Shown here in pieces: positions 56,722-64,000 of a stretch of 64,000 bases of DNA (its first letter is position 1; every line of letters begins with the position of its first letter). The DNA comes from Rhodanobacteraceae bacterium ZG21-1 (GTDB taxonomy: Bacteria; Pseudomonadota; Gammaproteobacteria; Xanthomonadales; Rhodanobacteraceae), in assembly GCA_021390615.1 (NCBI GenBank), contig JAJEJU010000024.1, positions 1,178,001 through 1,242,000 on the forward strand, written 5' to 3'. The notes beneath the pieces are model-generated. The model saw nothing but the letters and a program-made list of their open reading frames with translations. It was not told the DNA's origin and ran no database searches. The translations under genes were made by a program, and so were the position numbers.

Positions 56722-56805
56722 ATGGCCGGCGCGTGGCTGAATCAAGGCTGCGTGGCTGCGCCGCCGCGGCTGTGCCGCCTACAGGCAATCGGTTAAAGTC
56801 GCCGC

Positions 56806-57063
56806 ATGCGCCTGATCCTGATCCTGATCTTGCTGTTCTTCGTGGCCGCTGGGGTGGTGCTCGGCGCGCTTAATGCCGATCTGGTGGGCTACGATTTTGC
56901 CTTTGCGCGCATGCAGTTGCCCAAGGGTGCAGCCTTGCTGGGCGCGCTGCTGATCGGCTGGCTGCTCGGCGGCCTGACCGCCTGGCTCGGCATGAGTGTG
57001 CGCCTTCGCCGCCAGCAGCGGCAGGCCGGACGCGCTGCGGCAAAGGCGTCCGCCAGCGCATGA
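56806..57063 (+). CDS. lapA: Lipopolysaccharide assembly protein LapA
   Basis: 85 residues with two transmembrane helices (~1-20 and ~43-63) and a short N-x-D-L-V-x-Y-D-F segment between, as in LapA (DUF1049). It works with LapB in control of LPS synthesis. Overlaps lapB by four bases. Confidence 0.9.
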   Translation: MRLILILILLFFVAAGVVLGALNADLVGYDFAFARMQLPKGAALLGALLIGWLLGGLTAWLGMSVRLRRQQRQAGRAAAKASASA

Positions 57064-58241
57064 TGCCGCTCTACTTGCTGATTCCGCTGGCGCTGCTGAT
57101 CCCGGCGGCCTTCCTGTTTGGCTGGTGGACCGCGCGGCGGGCCGGTGTGCGCCGTTCCGGCGCCAAGGTCAGCGAGTTGTCCTCGGACTACTTCCGCGGC
57201 CTGAACTACCTGCTCAACGAAGAGCAGGACAAAGCGATCGAAGTCTTCCTGAAGCTGGCCGAATACAACCGCGACACGGTCGAGACCCATCTCGCGCTCG
57301 GCAATCTGTTCCGCCGGCGCGGCGAGGTGGACCGCGCGATCCGTCTGCACCAGCACCTGGTTTCGCGGCCGGGCCTGTCCGACGCGATGAAGACCGTGGC
57401 CCTGCTCGAACTGGGCGAGGACTACATGCGCGCCGGCCTGCTCGATCGCGCCGAGGCGCTGTTCGCTGATCTGGTGGCGATGGATGCGCATGCGCCTTCG
57501 GCCTTGCGCCACCTGATCGCGATCTACCAGCACGAGCGCGACTGGCACAAGGCCATCGAGCACGCCCGTCGGCTGGAGGCGATGACCGGCGAGGACGAAT
57601 CGACCGTGGTGGCGCAGTTCTACTGCGAACTGGCCGAGCAGGCCCGCCATCACGGCGCCGTGGTCGAGGCGCGCGACTATCTGGAGCAGGCCTTCGCCTG
57701 CCAACCCGACTGCATCCGTGCCTACCTGTTGACCGGCCGTCTGCTGGCCGACGACGGACGCCATGCCGAAGCGGTGGATATTTACGAGAAGGCGGTCGGC
57801 ACGGACGTCTCCTTCGTGCCGGAAATTCTGCCGCCGCTGTTGAACAGCTATGCGCGATCCGGCCAGATGGAACGCGCTGAACGTTTCCTGCGTGAGCTGC
57901 TTGGCCGCTATCACGGTATCTCGCCGGTGCTGGCGCTGACCCGCCTGTACCAGCAGCGCGACGGCGAACGTGGCGCCATCGATTTCCTCACCTCGCAACT
58001 GCGCCAGCGGCCTTCGGTGCGCGGGCTGATGGCCTTGATCGACGCCACCATGGACAAGATCGAGGGCGAGGTCAGGGAGAATTTCCTGATCCTGCGCGAC
58101 CTGACCCGCAAGTTGCTGGAAGGGCAGGCGATGTATCGCTGCAATCGCTGCGGCTTCGGCGCCAAGGCGCATCACTGGCAGTGCCCCACCTGCAAGAGCT
58201 GGGACACCATCCGTTCGATCCACGGCGTAGCCAACGAATGA
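57060..58241 (+). CDS. lapB: Lipopolysaccharide assembly protein LapB (YciM)
   Basis: 393 residues. N-terminal membrane helix, many TPR units (~35-340), and a C-terminal rubredoxin-like zinc domain C-N-R-C-G-F...C-P-T-C-K-S-W. LapB brings LpxC to the FtsH protease and so limits LPS synthesis. Starts ATG-ATG at the lapA stop. Confidence 0.94.
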   Translation: MMPLYLLIPLALLIPAAFLFGWWTARRAGVRRSGAKVSELSSDYFRGLNYLLNEEQDKAIEVFLKLAEYNRDTVETHLALGNLFRRRGEVDRAIRLHQHLVSRPGLSDAMKTVALLELGEDYMRAGLLDRAEALFADLVAMDAHAPSALRHLIAIYQHERDWHKAIEHARRLEAMTGEDESTVVAQFYCELAEQARHHGAVVEARDYLEQAFACQPDCIRAYLLTGRLLADDGRHAEAVDIYEKAVGTDVSFVPEILPPLLNSYARSGQMERAERFLRELLGRYHGISPVLALTRLYQQRDGERGAIDFLTSQLRQRPSVRGLMALIDATMDKIEGEVRENFLILRDLTRKLLEGQAMYRCNRCGFGAKAHHWQCPTCKSWDTIRSIHGVANE

Positions 58242-58275
58242 CGCGCCCGCCCTGCAGCGCGCGGCCGGTGGCGCC

Positions 58276-59304
58276 ATGAACTGGCCGATGCTGGCGCTGC
58301 CGTTGACGGCCCTGCTGATCGCGCTGCTGCTGGTGCGCGCGACGATCGGCTACGCGCATCGCCGCGGCATGCTGGATCAGCCGGGCCAGCGCCGTTCGCA
58401 TGTCATTCCCACCGCGCGCGGCGGCGGTGCCGGCATCGTGGCGGCGGTGGTGCTGACCGTGCCGGTCTGCCTGTGGTTTCTGCCTGCGGCCTGGCCCGTC
58501 CCGGTGATCGTTGCGCTGTTGCTGGCCCTGCTGCTGGTGGCGCTGGTCGGCTGGTGGGACGATCACAGCAACCTGCCGGTGCTGCCGCGCTTCTGCGCCC
58601 AACTGCTGGCCGCGGCGGTGCTTGCGGGGGCCTTGTTGTCGACGGCGGGGCTTTCTTTCTGGTGGTGGCCGCCGCTGGTGATCGCCGGCGCATGGAGCAT
58701 CAATCTGCACAACTTCATGGACGGCATTGACGGCCTGCTGGCGCAGCAGGCGATCTTCGTGATGGCAGGCTTCGCGCTGCTGGCAGCCCTGGTCGGGCAA
58801 GTGGCGCTGGCCATCGCCTGCGTCTGCGTGGCCTGCGCCTGCGCCGGATTCTGGGTCTACAACCGCTCGCCGGCCAGGATCTTCATGGGCGACGTCGGCA
58901 GCGGTAGCCTGGGCCTGCTGGTGTTCGCCCTGGCCGCCCTGCTGTGGCGCACCTCACCGGCACTGGCCTGGCCCGCCTTGATCCTGTGCTGCACTTTCGT
59001 GACCGACGCCAGCCTGACCCTGCTCACGCGCATGCTGGGCGGGCGCCGTTGGTATACTTCACACCGCGAACATCTTTACCAGTGGATGGTACGCCGCAGG
59101 CATACCCATGCCGAGGCGGGCGCGTACTACCTGGGCTGGAATCTGTTCGTCGCAGCGCCGCTGGCCATGCTGGCCTTCGATCACCCACGGATGGCTCTGC
59201 CGCTGTGTATCGTTGCCTATGTGGTCGCGTCAGCTGCATGGCTTGCGCTCAAACGCCGTTATTTGCGGCGCCATCGCCATAAGGTGCGTCATGTCTATCA
59301 GTAA
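58276..59304 (+). CDS. Polyprenyl-phosphate sugar-phosphate transferase (WecA/MraY family)
   Basis: 342 residues with about ten membrane helices. Cytosolic motifs: R-G-G-G at ~54, W-W-D-D-H near 95, N-L-H-N-F-M-D-G-I-D-G at ~145 and G-D-V-G-S-G-S-L-G near 208. It loads a sugar-1-phosphate onto undecaprenyl phosphate at the start of O-antigen or exopolysaccharide repeat synthesis. Overlaps the dehydratase gene. Confidence 0.88.
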   Translation: MNWPMLALPLTALLIALLLVRATIGYAHRRGMLDQPGQRRSHVIPTARGGGAGIVAAVVLTVPVCLWFLPAAWPVPVIVALLLALLLVALVGWWDDHSNLPVLPRFCAQLLAAAVLAGALLSTAGLSFWWWPPLVIAGAWSINLHNFMDGIDGLLAQQAIFVMAGFALLAALVGQVALAIACVCVACACAGFWVYNRSPARIFMGDVGSGSLGLLVFALAALLWRTSPALAWPALILCCTFVTDASLTLLTRMLGGRRWYTSHREHLYQWMVRRRHTHAEAGAYYLGWNLFVAAPLAMLAFDHPRMALPLCIVAYVVASAAWLALKRRYLRRHRHKVRHVYQ

Positions 59305-61186
59305 AGTGGTTGGTCTGATCCATCCGCGCATCGCCGTCGTGATCCACGACCTGCTGATGACTGCCTTGGCCTGGTGGGTCGCGAAGTTGTTGCGCTATGC
59401 GCTCAATCCCGACGAGGTGGTCAGCTTCCGGGTGCTGGAATTCCCGATCGTGCTGGTCTTGCAGGGCCTGATCTTTGCCTGGACCGGCCTGTATCGGGGC
59501 GTGTGGCGCTTCGCCAGTCTGCCGGACCTGTGGAATATCCTGCGCGCGGTGGTGGTCGGCGCGTTGGCGATCGGCGTGTCGCTGTTCCTGTACGAGCGCG
59601 GGGAAGGGGTGCCGCGCTCGGTGGTGCTGCTGTATCCGGTGGTGCTGGCGGTCTTCCTCGGGGTGCCGCGAATCACCTATCGCTTCTGGAAGAACAGCCG
59701 TCTGGATCTGTTCCGTCCGGCTGATCTGCAACGCGTGCTGGTGGTGGGCGCGGATCGCGCCGGCGAGGCGCTTTCGCGCGACCTGCAGCACGACAGCCGC
59801 TATTCCGTGGTGGGCTTCGTCGACGACCAGCGTGGCCTGCGCGGCGCGCGCATCAACGGCAAGCCGGTGCTCGGCGACCTGGAGCAGCTGCCGGAGGTGG
59901 CGCGCGAGGCCAACGTGCAGATGCTGCTGATTGCCATGCCCGGAGCCAGCACGGCGGAGATGCGCCGGGTGGTCGAACTGTGCGACCGCACCGGCTTGCC
60001 GTACCGCACCGTGCCCAAGCTGGAGGACGTGGTCGCCGGGCGCGCCCAGTTCAACGAGATCAAGGAAGTGTCGATCGAGGACTTGCTGGGGCGCGATGCG
60101 GTCGAGCTGGACTGGACCGCCATCCGCGAGACCATGACCGGGCGCCGCGTGCTGATCTCCGGCGGCGGCGGCTCGATCGGTTCCGAGCTGTGCCGGCAGG
60201 TTGCCCGGCTGGGTGCCGGTTCGCTGACCGTGGTCGAACAGAGCGAATACAACCTGTACCGGATCTCGCAGGAACTGCGCGCCGACTATCCGGAACTGGT
60301 CTTCGACGGCGTGCTGGCCGACTGCGGCGACGCCGTGGCGATGCAGAAGGTATTCATGGAGCTGCGCCCGGAAGTGATCTTCCACGCCGCGGCCTACAAG
60401 CACGTGCCGATGCTGCAGGGCCAGCTGCGCGCGGCCTTCCGCAACAACGTGCTGGCCACACGCAACATGGCGGATCTGGCCAACCATTACCGGGCCAACT
60501 GCTTCGTGCTGATCTCCACCGACAAGGCGGTCAATCCGACCAGCGTGATGGGGGCCTGCAAGCGCATCGCCGAAATCTGGTGCCAGAACCTCAACCGGCA
60601 TTCCGACACCAACTACATCACGGTGCGTTTCGGCAACGTGCTCGACTCCGCCGGTTCGGTGGTGCCCTTGTTCCGTCAGCAGATCCGCAACGGCGGGCCG
60701 ATCACCATCACCCATCCGGAGATCTCGCGCTACTTCATGACCATCCCCGAGGCCTGCCAGCTGATCCTGCAGGCGGCCAGCCTGGGCAAAGGCGGCGAGC
60801 TGTTCGCGCTGGACATGGGCGAGCCGGTGAAGATCCGCGACCTGGCCGAGCAGATGATCCGGCTGGCCGGCAAGAAGCCGGGCAGCGAGATCGCCATCGT
60901 CTACACCGGCCTGCGCGCCGGCGAGAAATTGTTCGAAGAGCTGTTCCATCCGCTGGAAAACTACTGCGCGACCACGCACAACAAGATCTTCCTCGCGCAG
61001 TACCGGGAAGTGTCGTGGGAGCTGCTGCACGCCCAGCTGACCAAGGCCGTCGAAGCGGTGGCCGAGTACGATGAAGAGACCTTGCGACGTTGCGTGTCGA
61101 GCCTGCTGCCCTCGTTCCGCTGGAGCGATGTGGCGCAGCCGTCCAACGTCGTATCCATACGTCGCCATGAATCAGGAGAGAAGTGA
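59291..61186 (+). CDS. CapD/WbpM-type UDP-sugar 4,6-dehydratase
   Basis: 631 residues. Four to five membrane helices (~1-130), a first Rossmann-like domain (V-L-V-V-G-A-D-R-A-G), then a second, catalytic SDR domain with S-G-G-G-G-S-I-G-S-E at ~285 and S-T-D-K-A-V-N-P-T at ~415. WbpM-type enzymes convert UDP-GlcNAc to its 4-keto-6-deoxy form for O-antigen sugars. Start ATG 59291 is inside the 3' end of the transferase gene. Confidence 0.9.
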   Translation: MSISKVVGLIHPRIAVVIHDLLMTALAWWVAKLLRYALNPDEVVSFRVLEFPIVLVLQGLIFAWTGLYRGVWRFASLPDLWNILRAVVVGALAIGVSLFLYERGEGVPRSVVLLYPVVLAVFLGVPRITYRFWKNSRLDLFRPADLQRVLVVGADRAGEALSRDLQHDSRYSVVGFVDDQRGLRGARINGKPVLGDLEQLPEVAREANVQMLLIAMPGASTAEMRRVVELCDRTGLPYRTVPKLEDVVAGRAQFNEIKEVSIEDLLGRDAVELDWTAIRETMTGRRVLISGGGGSIGSELCRQVARLGAGSLTVVEQSEYNLYRISQELRADYPELVFDGVLADCGDAVAMQKVFMELRPEVIFHAAAYKHVPMLQGQLRAAFRNNVLATRNMADLANHYRANCFVLISTDKAVNPTSVMGACKRIAEIWCQNLNRHSDTNYITVRFGNVLDSAGSVVPLFRQQIRNGGPITITHPEISRYFMTIPEACQLILQAASLGKGGELFALDMGEPVKIRDLAEQMIRLAGKKPGSEIAIVYTGLRAGEKLFEELFHPLENYCATTHNKIFLAQYREVSWELLHAQLTKAVEAVAEYDEETLRRCVSSLLPSFRWSDVAQPSNVVSIRRHESGEK

Positions 61187-62074
61187 GTGAGCAAGCCCTT
61201 GCGCAAGGTGGTGTTCCCCGTCGCCGGCCTCGGCACGCGATTCCTGCCGGCTACCAAGGTGGTAGCCAAGGAAATGCTGCCGGTGCTCGATCGGCCGTTG
61301 ATCCAGTATGCGGTCGACGAGGCGGTGGATGCGGGCGCCGACACCCTGGTGTTCGTCACCAACCGCTACAAGCACGCCATCGCCGACTACTTCGACAAGG
61401 CCTACGAACTTGAGGCCAAGCTGCAGGAGAAGGGCAAGGACGAGCTGCTTGCGCTGGTGCAGGGAACCTTGCCCAGGCACGTACGCGCCATCTTCGTGAC
61501 CCAGCCCGAAGCGCTCGGCCTCGGCCATGCGGTGCTGTGCGCCAAGCCGGTGGTAGGCGACGAGCCGTTCGGCGTGATCCTGCCCGATGACCTGATCTGG
61601 AACGGCCACCTGGGTAAAGGCGGGGTCGGCGCGCTGCGCCAGATGGCCGAGCTGGCCGGAGCCCAGCAGGCCGGCGTGATCGCCGTGGAGGAAGTGCCGC
61701 GCGACGAGACCGACAAATACGGCATCGTCGACGCTGCGCCGATCGACGAGCGCAGCGCCCGCATCAGCCACATGGTGGAAAAGCCCAAGCCGGCCGAGGC
61801 GCCGTCCAACCTGGCGGTGGTCGGCCGCTACGTGCTGCCCGGGCGGATCTTCCAGTTGCTCGAGCAGACCACGCCGGGCGCCGGCGGCGAGATCCAGTTG
61901 ACCGACGCGATCGAAGCGCTGCTGAAGGAGCAGGGCAAGGTGCTGGCCTATCGCTTCCAAGGCACCCGTTTCGACTGCGGCAACAAGGCCGGTCTGGTTC
62001 GCGCGACCATGCACATGGCGATGCAGGACCCGAAGCTGGCGCCGGTGGTGCGCGAGTTCCTCGCCCAGGGCTGA
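61187..62074 (+). CDS. galU: UTP-glucose-1-phosphate uridylyltransferase
   Basis: 295 residues from GTG. P-V-A-G-L-G-T-R-F-L-P-A-T-K at ~13, K-E-M-L-P-V and D-E-A-V; later E-K-P-K. It makes UDP-glucose for LPS and exopolysaccharides. The gene begins directly at the preceding stop codon; AGGAGAG lies within that gene. A strong terminator follows. Confidence 0.95.
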   Translation: MSKPLRKVVFPVAGLGTRFLPATKVVAKEMLPVLDRPLIQYAVDEAVDAGADTLVFVTNRYKHAIADYFDKAYELEAKLQEKGKDELLALVQGTLPRHVRAIFVTQPEALGLGHAVLCAKPVVGDEPFGVILPDDLIWNGHLGKGGVGALRQMAELAGAQQAGVIAVEEVPRDETDKYGIVDAAPIDERSARISHMVEKPKPAEAPSNLAVVGRYVLPGRIFQLLEQTTPGAGGEIQLTDAIEALLKEQGKVLAYRFQGTRFDCGNKAGLVRATMHMAMQDPKLAPVVREFLAQG

Positions 62075-62093
62075 GCCCCGTCGCGGCGAGCTG

Positions 62094-62123
62094 AAAAGGC
62101 AGGCGCCTGGCGCCTGCCTTTTT
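62094..62123 (+). terminator. Terminator after galU
   Basis: GGCAGGCGC / GCGCCTGCC stem with a three-base loop, A-run before and five T after. Confidence 0.88.
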
Positions 62124-62357
62124 CGTTGAGGGCAGGGCATGGGCGGTCCCTGCCGACGCGGGCGGCGAAGGGCCAAGCGGCTGCCGCGGGCGCCTGCGAC
62201 GTGTCAGAATCGCTGCTGCGTCCTGCCATGTTTTGCAGGCAGGATGGCATAGGGGAAATCCGCCGCCGCGCCAGGCGCGGCCGGGCATGCGGGGATGCCC
62301 TGCCAAGGAGCGCCGCCTCGCGCTCCGCCATCGAATGGATATCAGTCAGGAAGCACT

Positions 62358-64000
62358 ATGGATCTGCTGCGGTTCTTGCTGTTGCTGCCGGTACGCTTGG
62401 TACGCGGCCTGTTCTTTCTGATCGGGCTGATCCTGCGCCCCTTGCTCGGCAACGTGTCCTGGTCGGCACCGGCCTGGGCGCCCGCCACGGGGGCGGCGAT
62501 CCGCCAGCGCCCGCTGCATTTCGCCGGCGGCCTGCTGATCGCCCTGATGCTGGCGGCCGGCGGCTGGTTCGGCTGGCGCTGGTATCAGCATCGGCCCCGG
62601 CCGGCCGAGCCCGAACGCATCACCTGGGAAGTGAAGGCCCCGCCGGTCACCGACTACGTGATGCAGGACAACGGCACGCCGAAGATCACCATCCATCCGC
62701 TCGAGGTGGATTTTTCGCATTCGGCAGCGCCGATCGAACTGGTCGGCAAGCCGGCCGGCAAGGGCATCACCATGCGCCCGGCGCTGAAGGGCGAATGGAC
62801 CTGGAACGACGACCACACCCTGCGCTTCGCGCCGGCCGAGGATTGGCCGGTTGGCGCCCACGTCGAGGTGCGCTTCGAAAACGCCGAGGCGTTCGCGCCG
62901 CACGTGCTGATGGCCGACGATCATTTCGCCTTCGACGTGAAGCCGTTCACCGCGAGCTTCGGCAACGGCGAGTTCTACCAGGACCCGCAGGACGCCACTG
63001 CGAAGAAGACCATCGTGCCGGTGAGCTTCGACTATCCGGTGGATACCGCGCAGTTCGAGAAGCGCATCGCGCTGAGCCTGGCCGACCGCAACGGCAAGGA
63101 CAGCACGCCGCTGAAATTCAGCGTCACCTACGACGCGCTCAAGCTCAATGCCTGGATTCATTCGCAGCCGCTGGAACTGCCGCGCGACGACGGCGCGGTG
63201 CTGCTGACCCTGGACAGCGGCGTGCGCAGCTCGCGCGGCGGCGACGGCACCAAGGATGCGATGAAAACCAGCGTGAAGATCCCCGGGCTGTACAGCCTGG
63301 CGATCCAGGACGTGAATCCCACCCTGGTCGACAACGACAAGTACGAGCCGGAACAGGTGCTGGTGGTCAATGTCAGCGGCAACGTGCGCGGCAGCGACCT
63401 GGCCGGTTTGACCAAGGCCTGGATCCTGCCCAAGCGCAAGGCCGGAGTGGACCAGGACAGCGACGACGCGCCCTACAGCTGGGACGCCTCCGAGGTGAGC
63501 GAAGCGGTGCTGCGCCAGTCGCAGCCGCTGACGCTGGAACTGGTGCCCACCGAGGACGACTACGCAGCCCTGCAGAGCTTCAAGTACCACGCCAGCCCCG
63601 GCCAGGTGGTGTACATGCGCGTCGGCAACGGCCTGAAGTCGTTCGGCGGCTATGTGATGGGCAAGCCGCTGTCGCGCACTTTCACCGTGCCGGACTATCC
63701 CAAGCTGCTGCGCTTCATGGCCGACGGCTCGCTGCTGTCGCTCAGCGGCAGCAAGCGCGTCTCGGTGGTGTCGCGCAACCTGCCGGGCATGCAGTTGCAG
63801 ATCGGCCGCGTGCTGCCCGACCAGCTGCAGCACCTGGTCAGCTTCAACCAGGGCAACTACAGCCACCCCGAGCTGAGCTACATGTTCAGCGAGGACCACA
63901 TCGTCGAGCGCTTCGAGCAGAAGCACGCCTTCCCGCAGGGCGAGCCCGGCAAGGCGCACTACGAGGGCGTCGATCTCGGCCAGTACCTCAAGGAGGGCAA
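62358..64000 (+). CDS. Alpha-2-macroglobulin family protein, N-terminal part (3' partial)
   Basis: The frame is open for ~547 codons to the window end. Residues ~1-30 are hydrophobic and ~57-75 form a transmembrane anchor (L-L-I-A-L-M-L-A-A-G-G-W-F-G-W). Beta-sandwich macroglobulin domains follow (I-T-W-E-V-K-A-P-P-V; L-R-F-A-P-A-E-D-W-P). Bacterial members sit in the periplasm and trap proteases. The bait and thioester regions would lie beyond the window. Confidence 0.85.
   Translation, partial: MDLLRFLLLLPVRLVRGLFFLIGLILRPLLGNVSWSAPAWAPATGAAIRQRPLHFAGGLLIALMLAAGGWFGWRWYQHRPRPAEPERITWEVKAPPVTDYVMQDNGTPKITIHPLEVDFSHSAAPIELVGKPAGKGITMRPALKGEWTWNDDHTLRFAPAEDWPVGAHVEVRFENAEAFAPHVLMADDHFAFDVKPFTASFGNGEFYQDPQDATAKKTIVPVSFDYPVDTAQFEKRIALSLADRNGKDSTPLKFSVTYDALKLNAWIHSQPLELPRDDGAVLLTLDSGVRSSRGGDGTKDAMKTSVKIPGLYSLAIQDVNPTLVDNDKYEPEQVLVVNVSGNVRGSDLAGLTKAWILPKRKAGVDQDSDDAPYSWDASEVSEAVLRQSQPLTLELVPTEDDYAALQSFKYHASPGQVVYMRVGNGLKSFGGYVMGKPLSRTFTVPDYPKLLRFMADGSLLSLSGSKRVSVVSRNLPGMQLQIGRVLPDQLQHLVSFNQGNYSHPELSYMFSEDHIVERFEQKHAFPQGEPGKAHYEGVDLGQYLKEG

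Overview
The window is from a high-GC gammaproteobacterium of the Xanthomonadales. Rhodanobacteraceae (Dyella-like) is my best guess. The basis is the chromosomal gene order (ssrA-smpB, bamE/fur, recN-hrcA-grpE-dnaK-dnaJ-dapB, carAB-greA, cmk-rpsA-ihfB-lapAB), the tmRNA tag ANDDNYALAA and strong GC bias at third codon positions. The family is inferred from protein character, not from a search.

Positions 1 to about 26.7 kb are the right part of a prophage with a contractile tail (myovirus type), lying against the 3' end of the host tmRNA gene. From left to right: end of the large terminase subunit, DUF1073 portal, head morphogenesis protein, DUF2213 protein, cement protein, DUF2184 capsid, connector and neck proteins, DUF3383 sheath, DUF3277 tube, a tail assembly chaperone with a clear -1 frameshift site, tape measure with a lytic transglycosylase domain, and baseplate proteins. 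After the spike gene the tail operon is interrupted by about 3.9 kb of cargo (14.6-18.5 kb): an AT-rich secreted protein, two divergent ribbon-helix-helix (RHH) regulators with three operators, a DUF3077-like gene, two unassigned conserved-looking genes followed by a striking pentanucleotide-phased array, and a HigBA toxin-antitoxin pair. The baseplate operon then resumes (gp25-like, gpJ-like, DUF2612, tail fibre with S74 chaperone, two accessory proteins). A second RHH/operator/leader cassette and short unknown genes follow. Integrase, lysis and main lysogeny genes are not in the window.

Positions 26.7-49.0 kb are core chromosome: trans-translation (ssrA, smpB), ratA-rnfH, bamE and fur, a MASE1-type histidine kinase with a divergent NarL-type response regulator, recN, the heat-shock cluster hrcA-grpE-dnaK-dnaJ (interrupted by a TMEM175-like channel gene; sigma32-type promoters before hrcA and dnaK), dapB, a CaCA antiporter behind a yybP-ykoY manganese riboswitch, a TPR membrane protein, a 2OG-Fe(II) oxygenase, and carA-membrane protein-carB-greA.

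Positions 49.0-64.0 kb hold about 0.8 kb without genes, a short rpmJ (L36) gene, a LysR regulator, fadH and an acyl-CoA-binding protein (with a palindromic operator between them), cmk-rpsA-ihfB-lapA-lapB, a surface-polysaccharide set (polyprenyl-phosphate sugar-phosphate transferase, CapD/WbpM-type dehydratase, galU) and the start of an alpha-2-macroglobulin gene that runs off the end.

The observations most worth following are the 5-nt-phased array with the two genes upstream, the two paralogous RHH cassettes sharing a 74-nt leader but using different operators, and a dispersed palindromic element with covarying arms.
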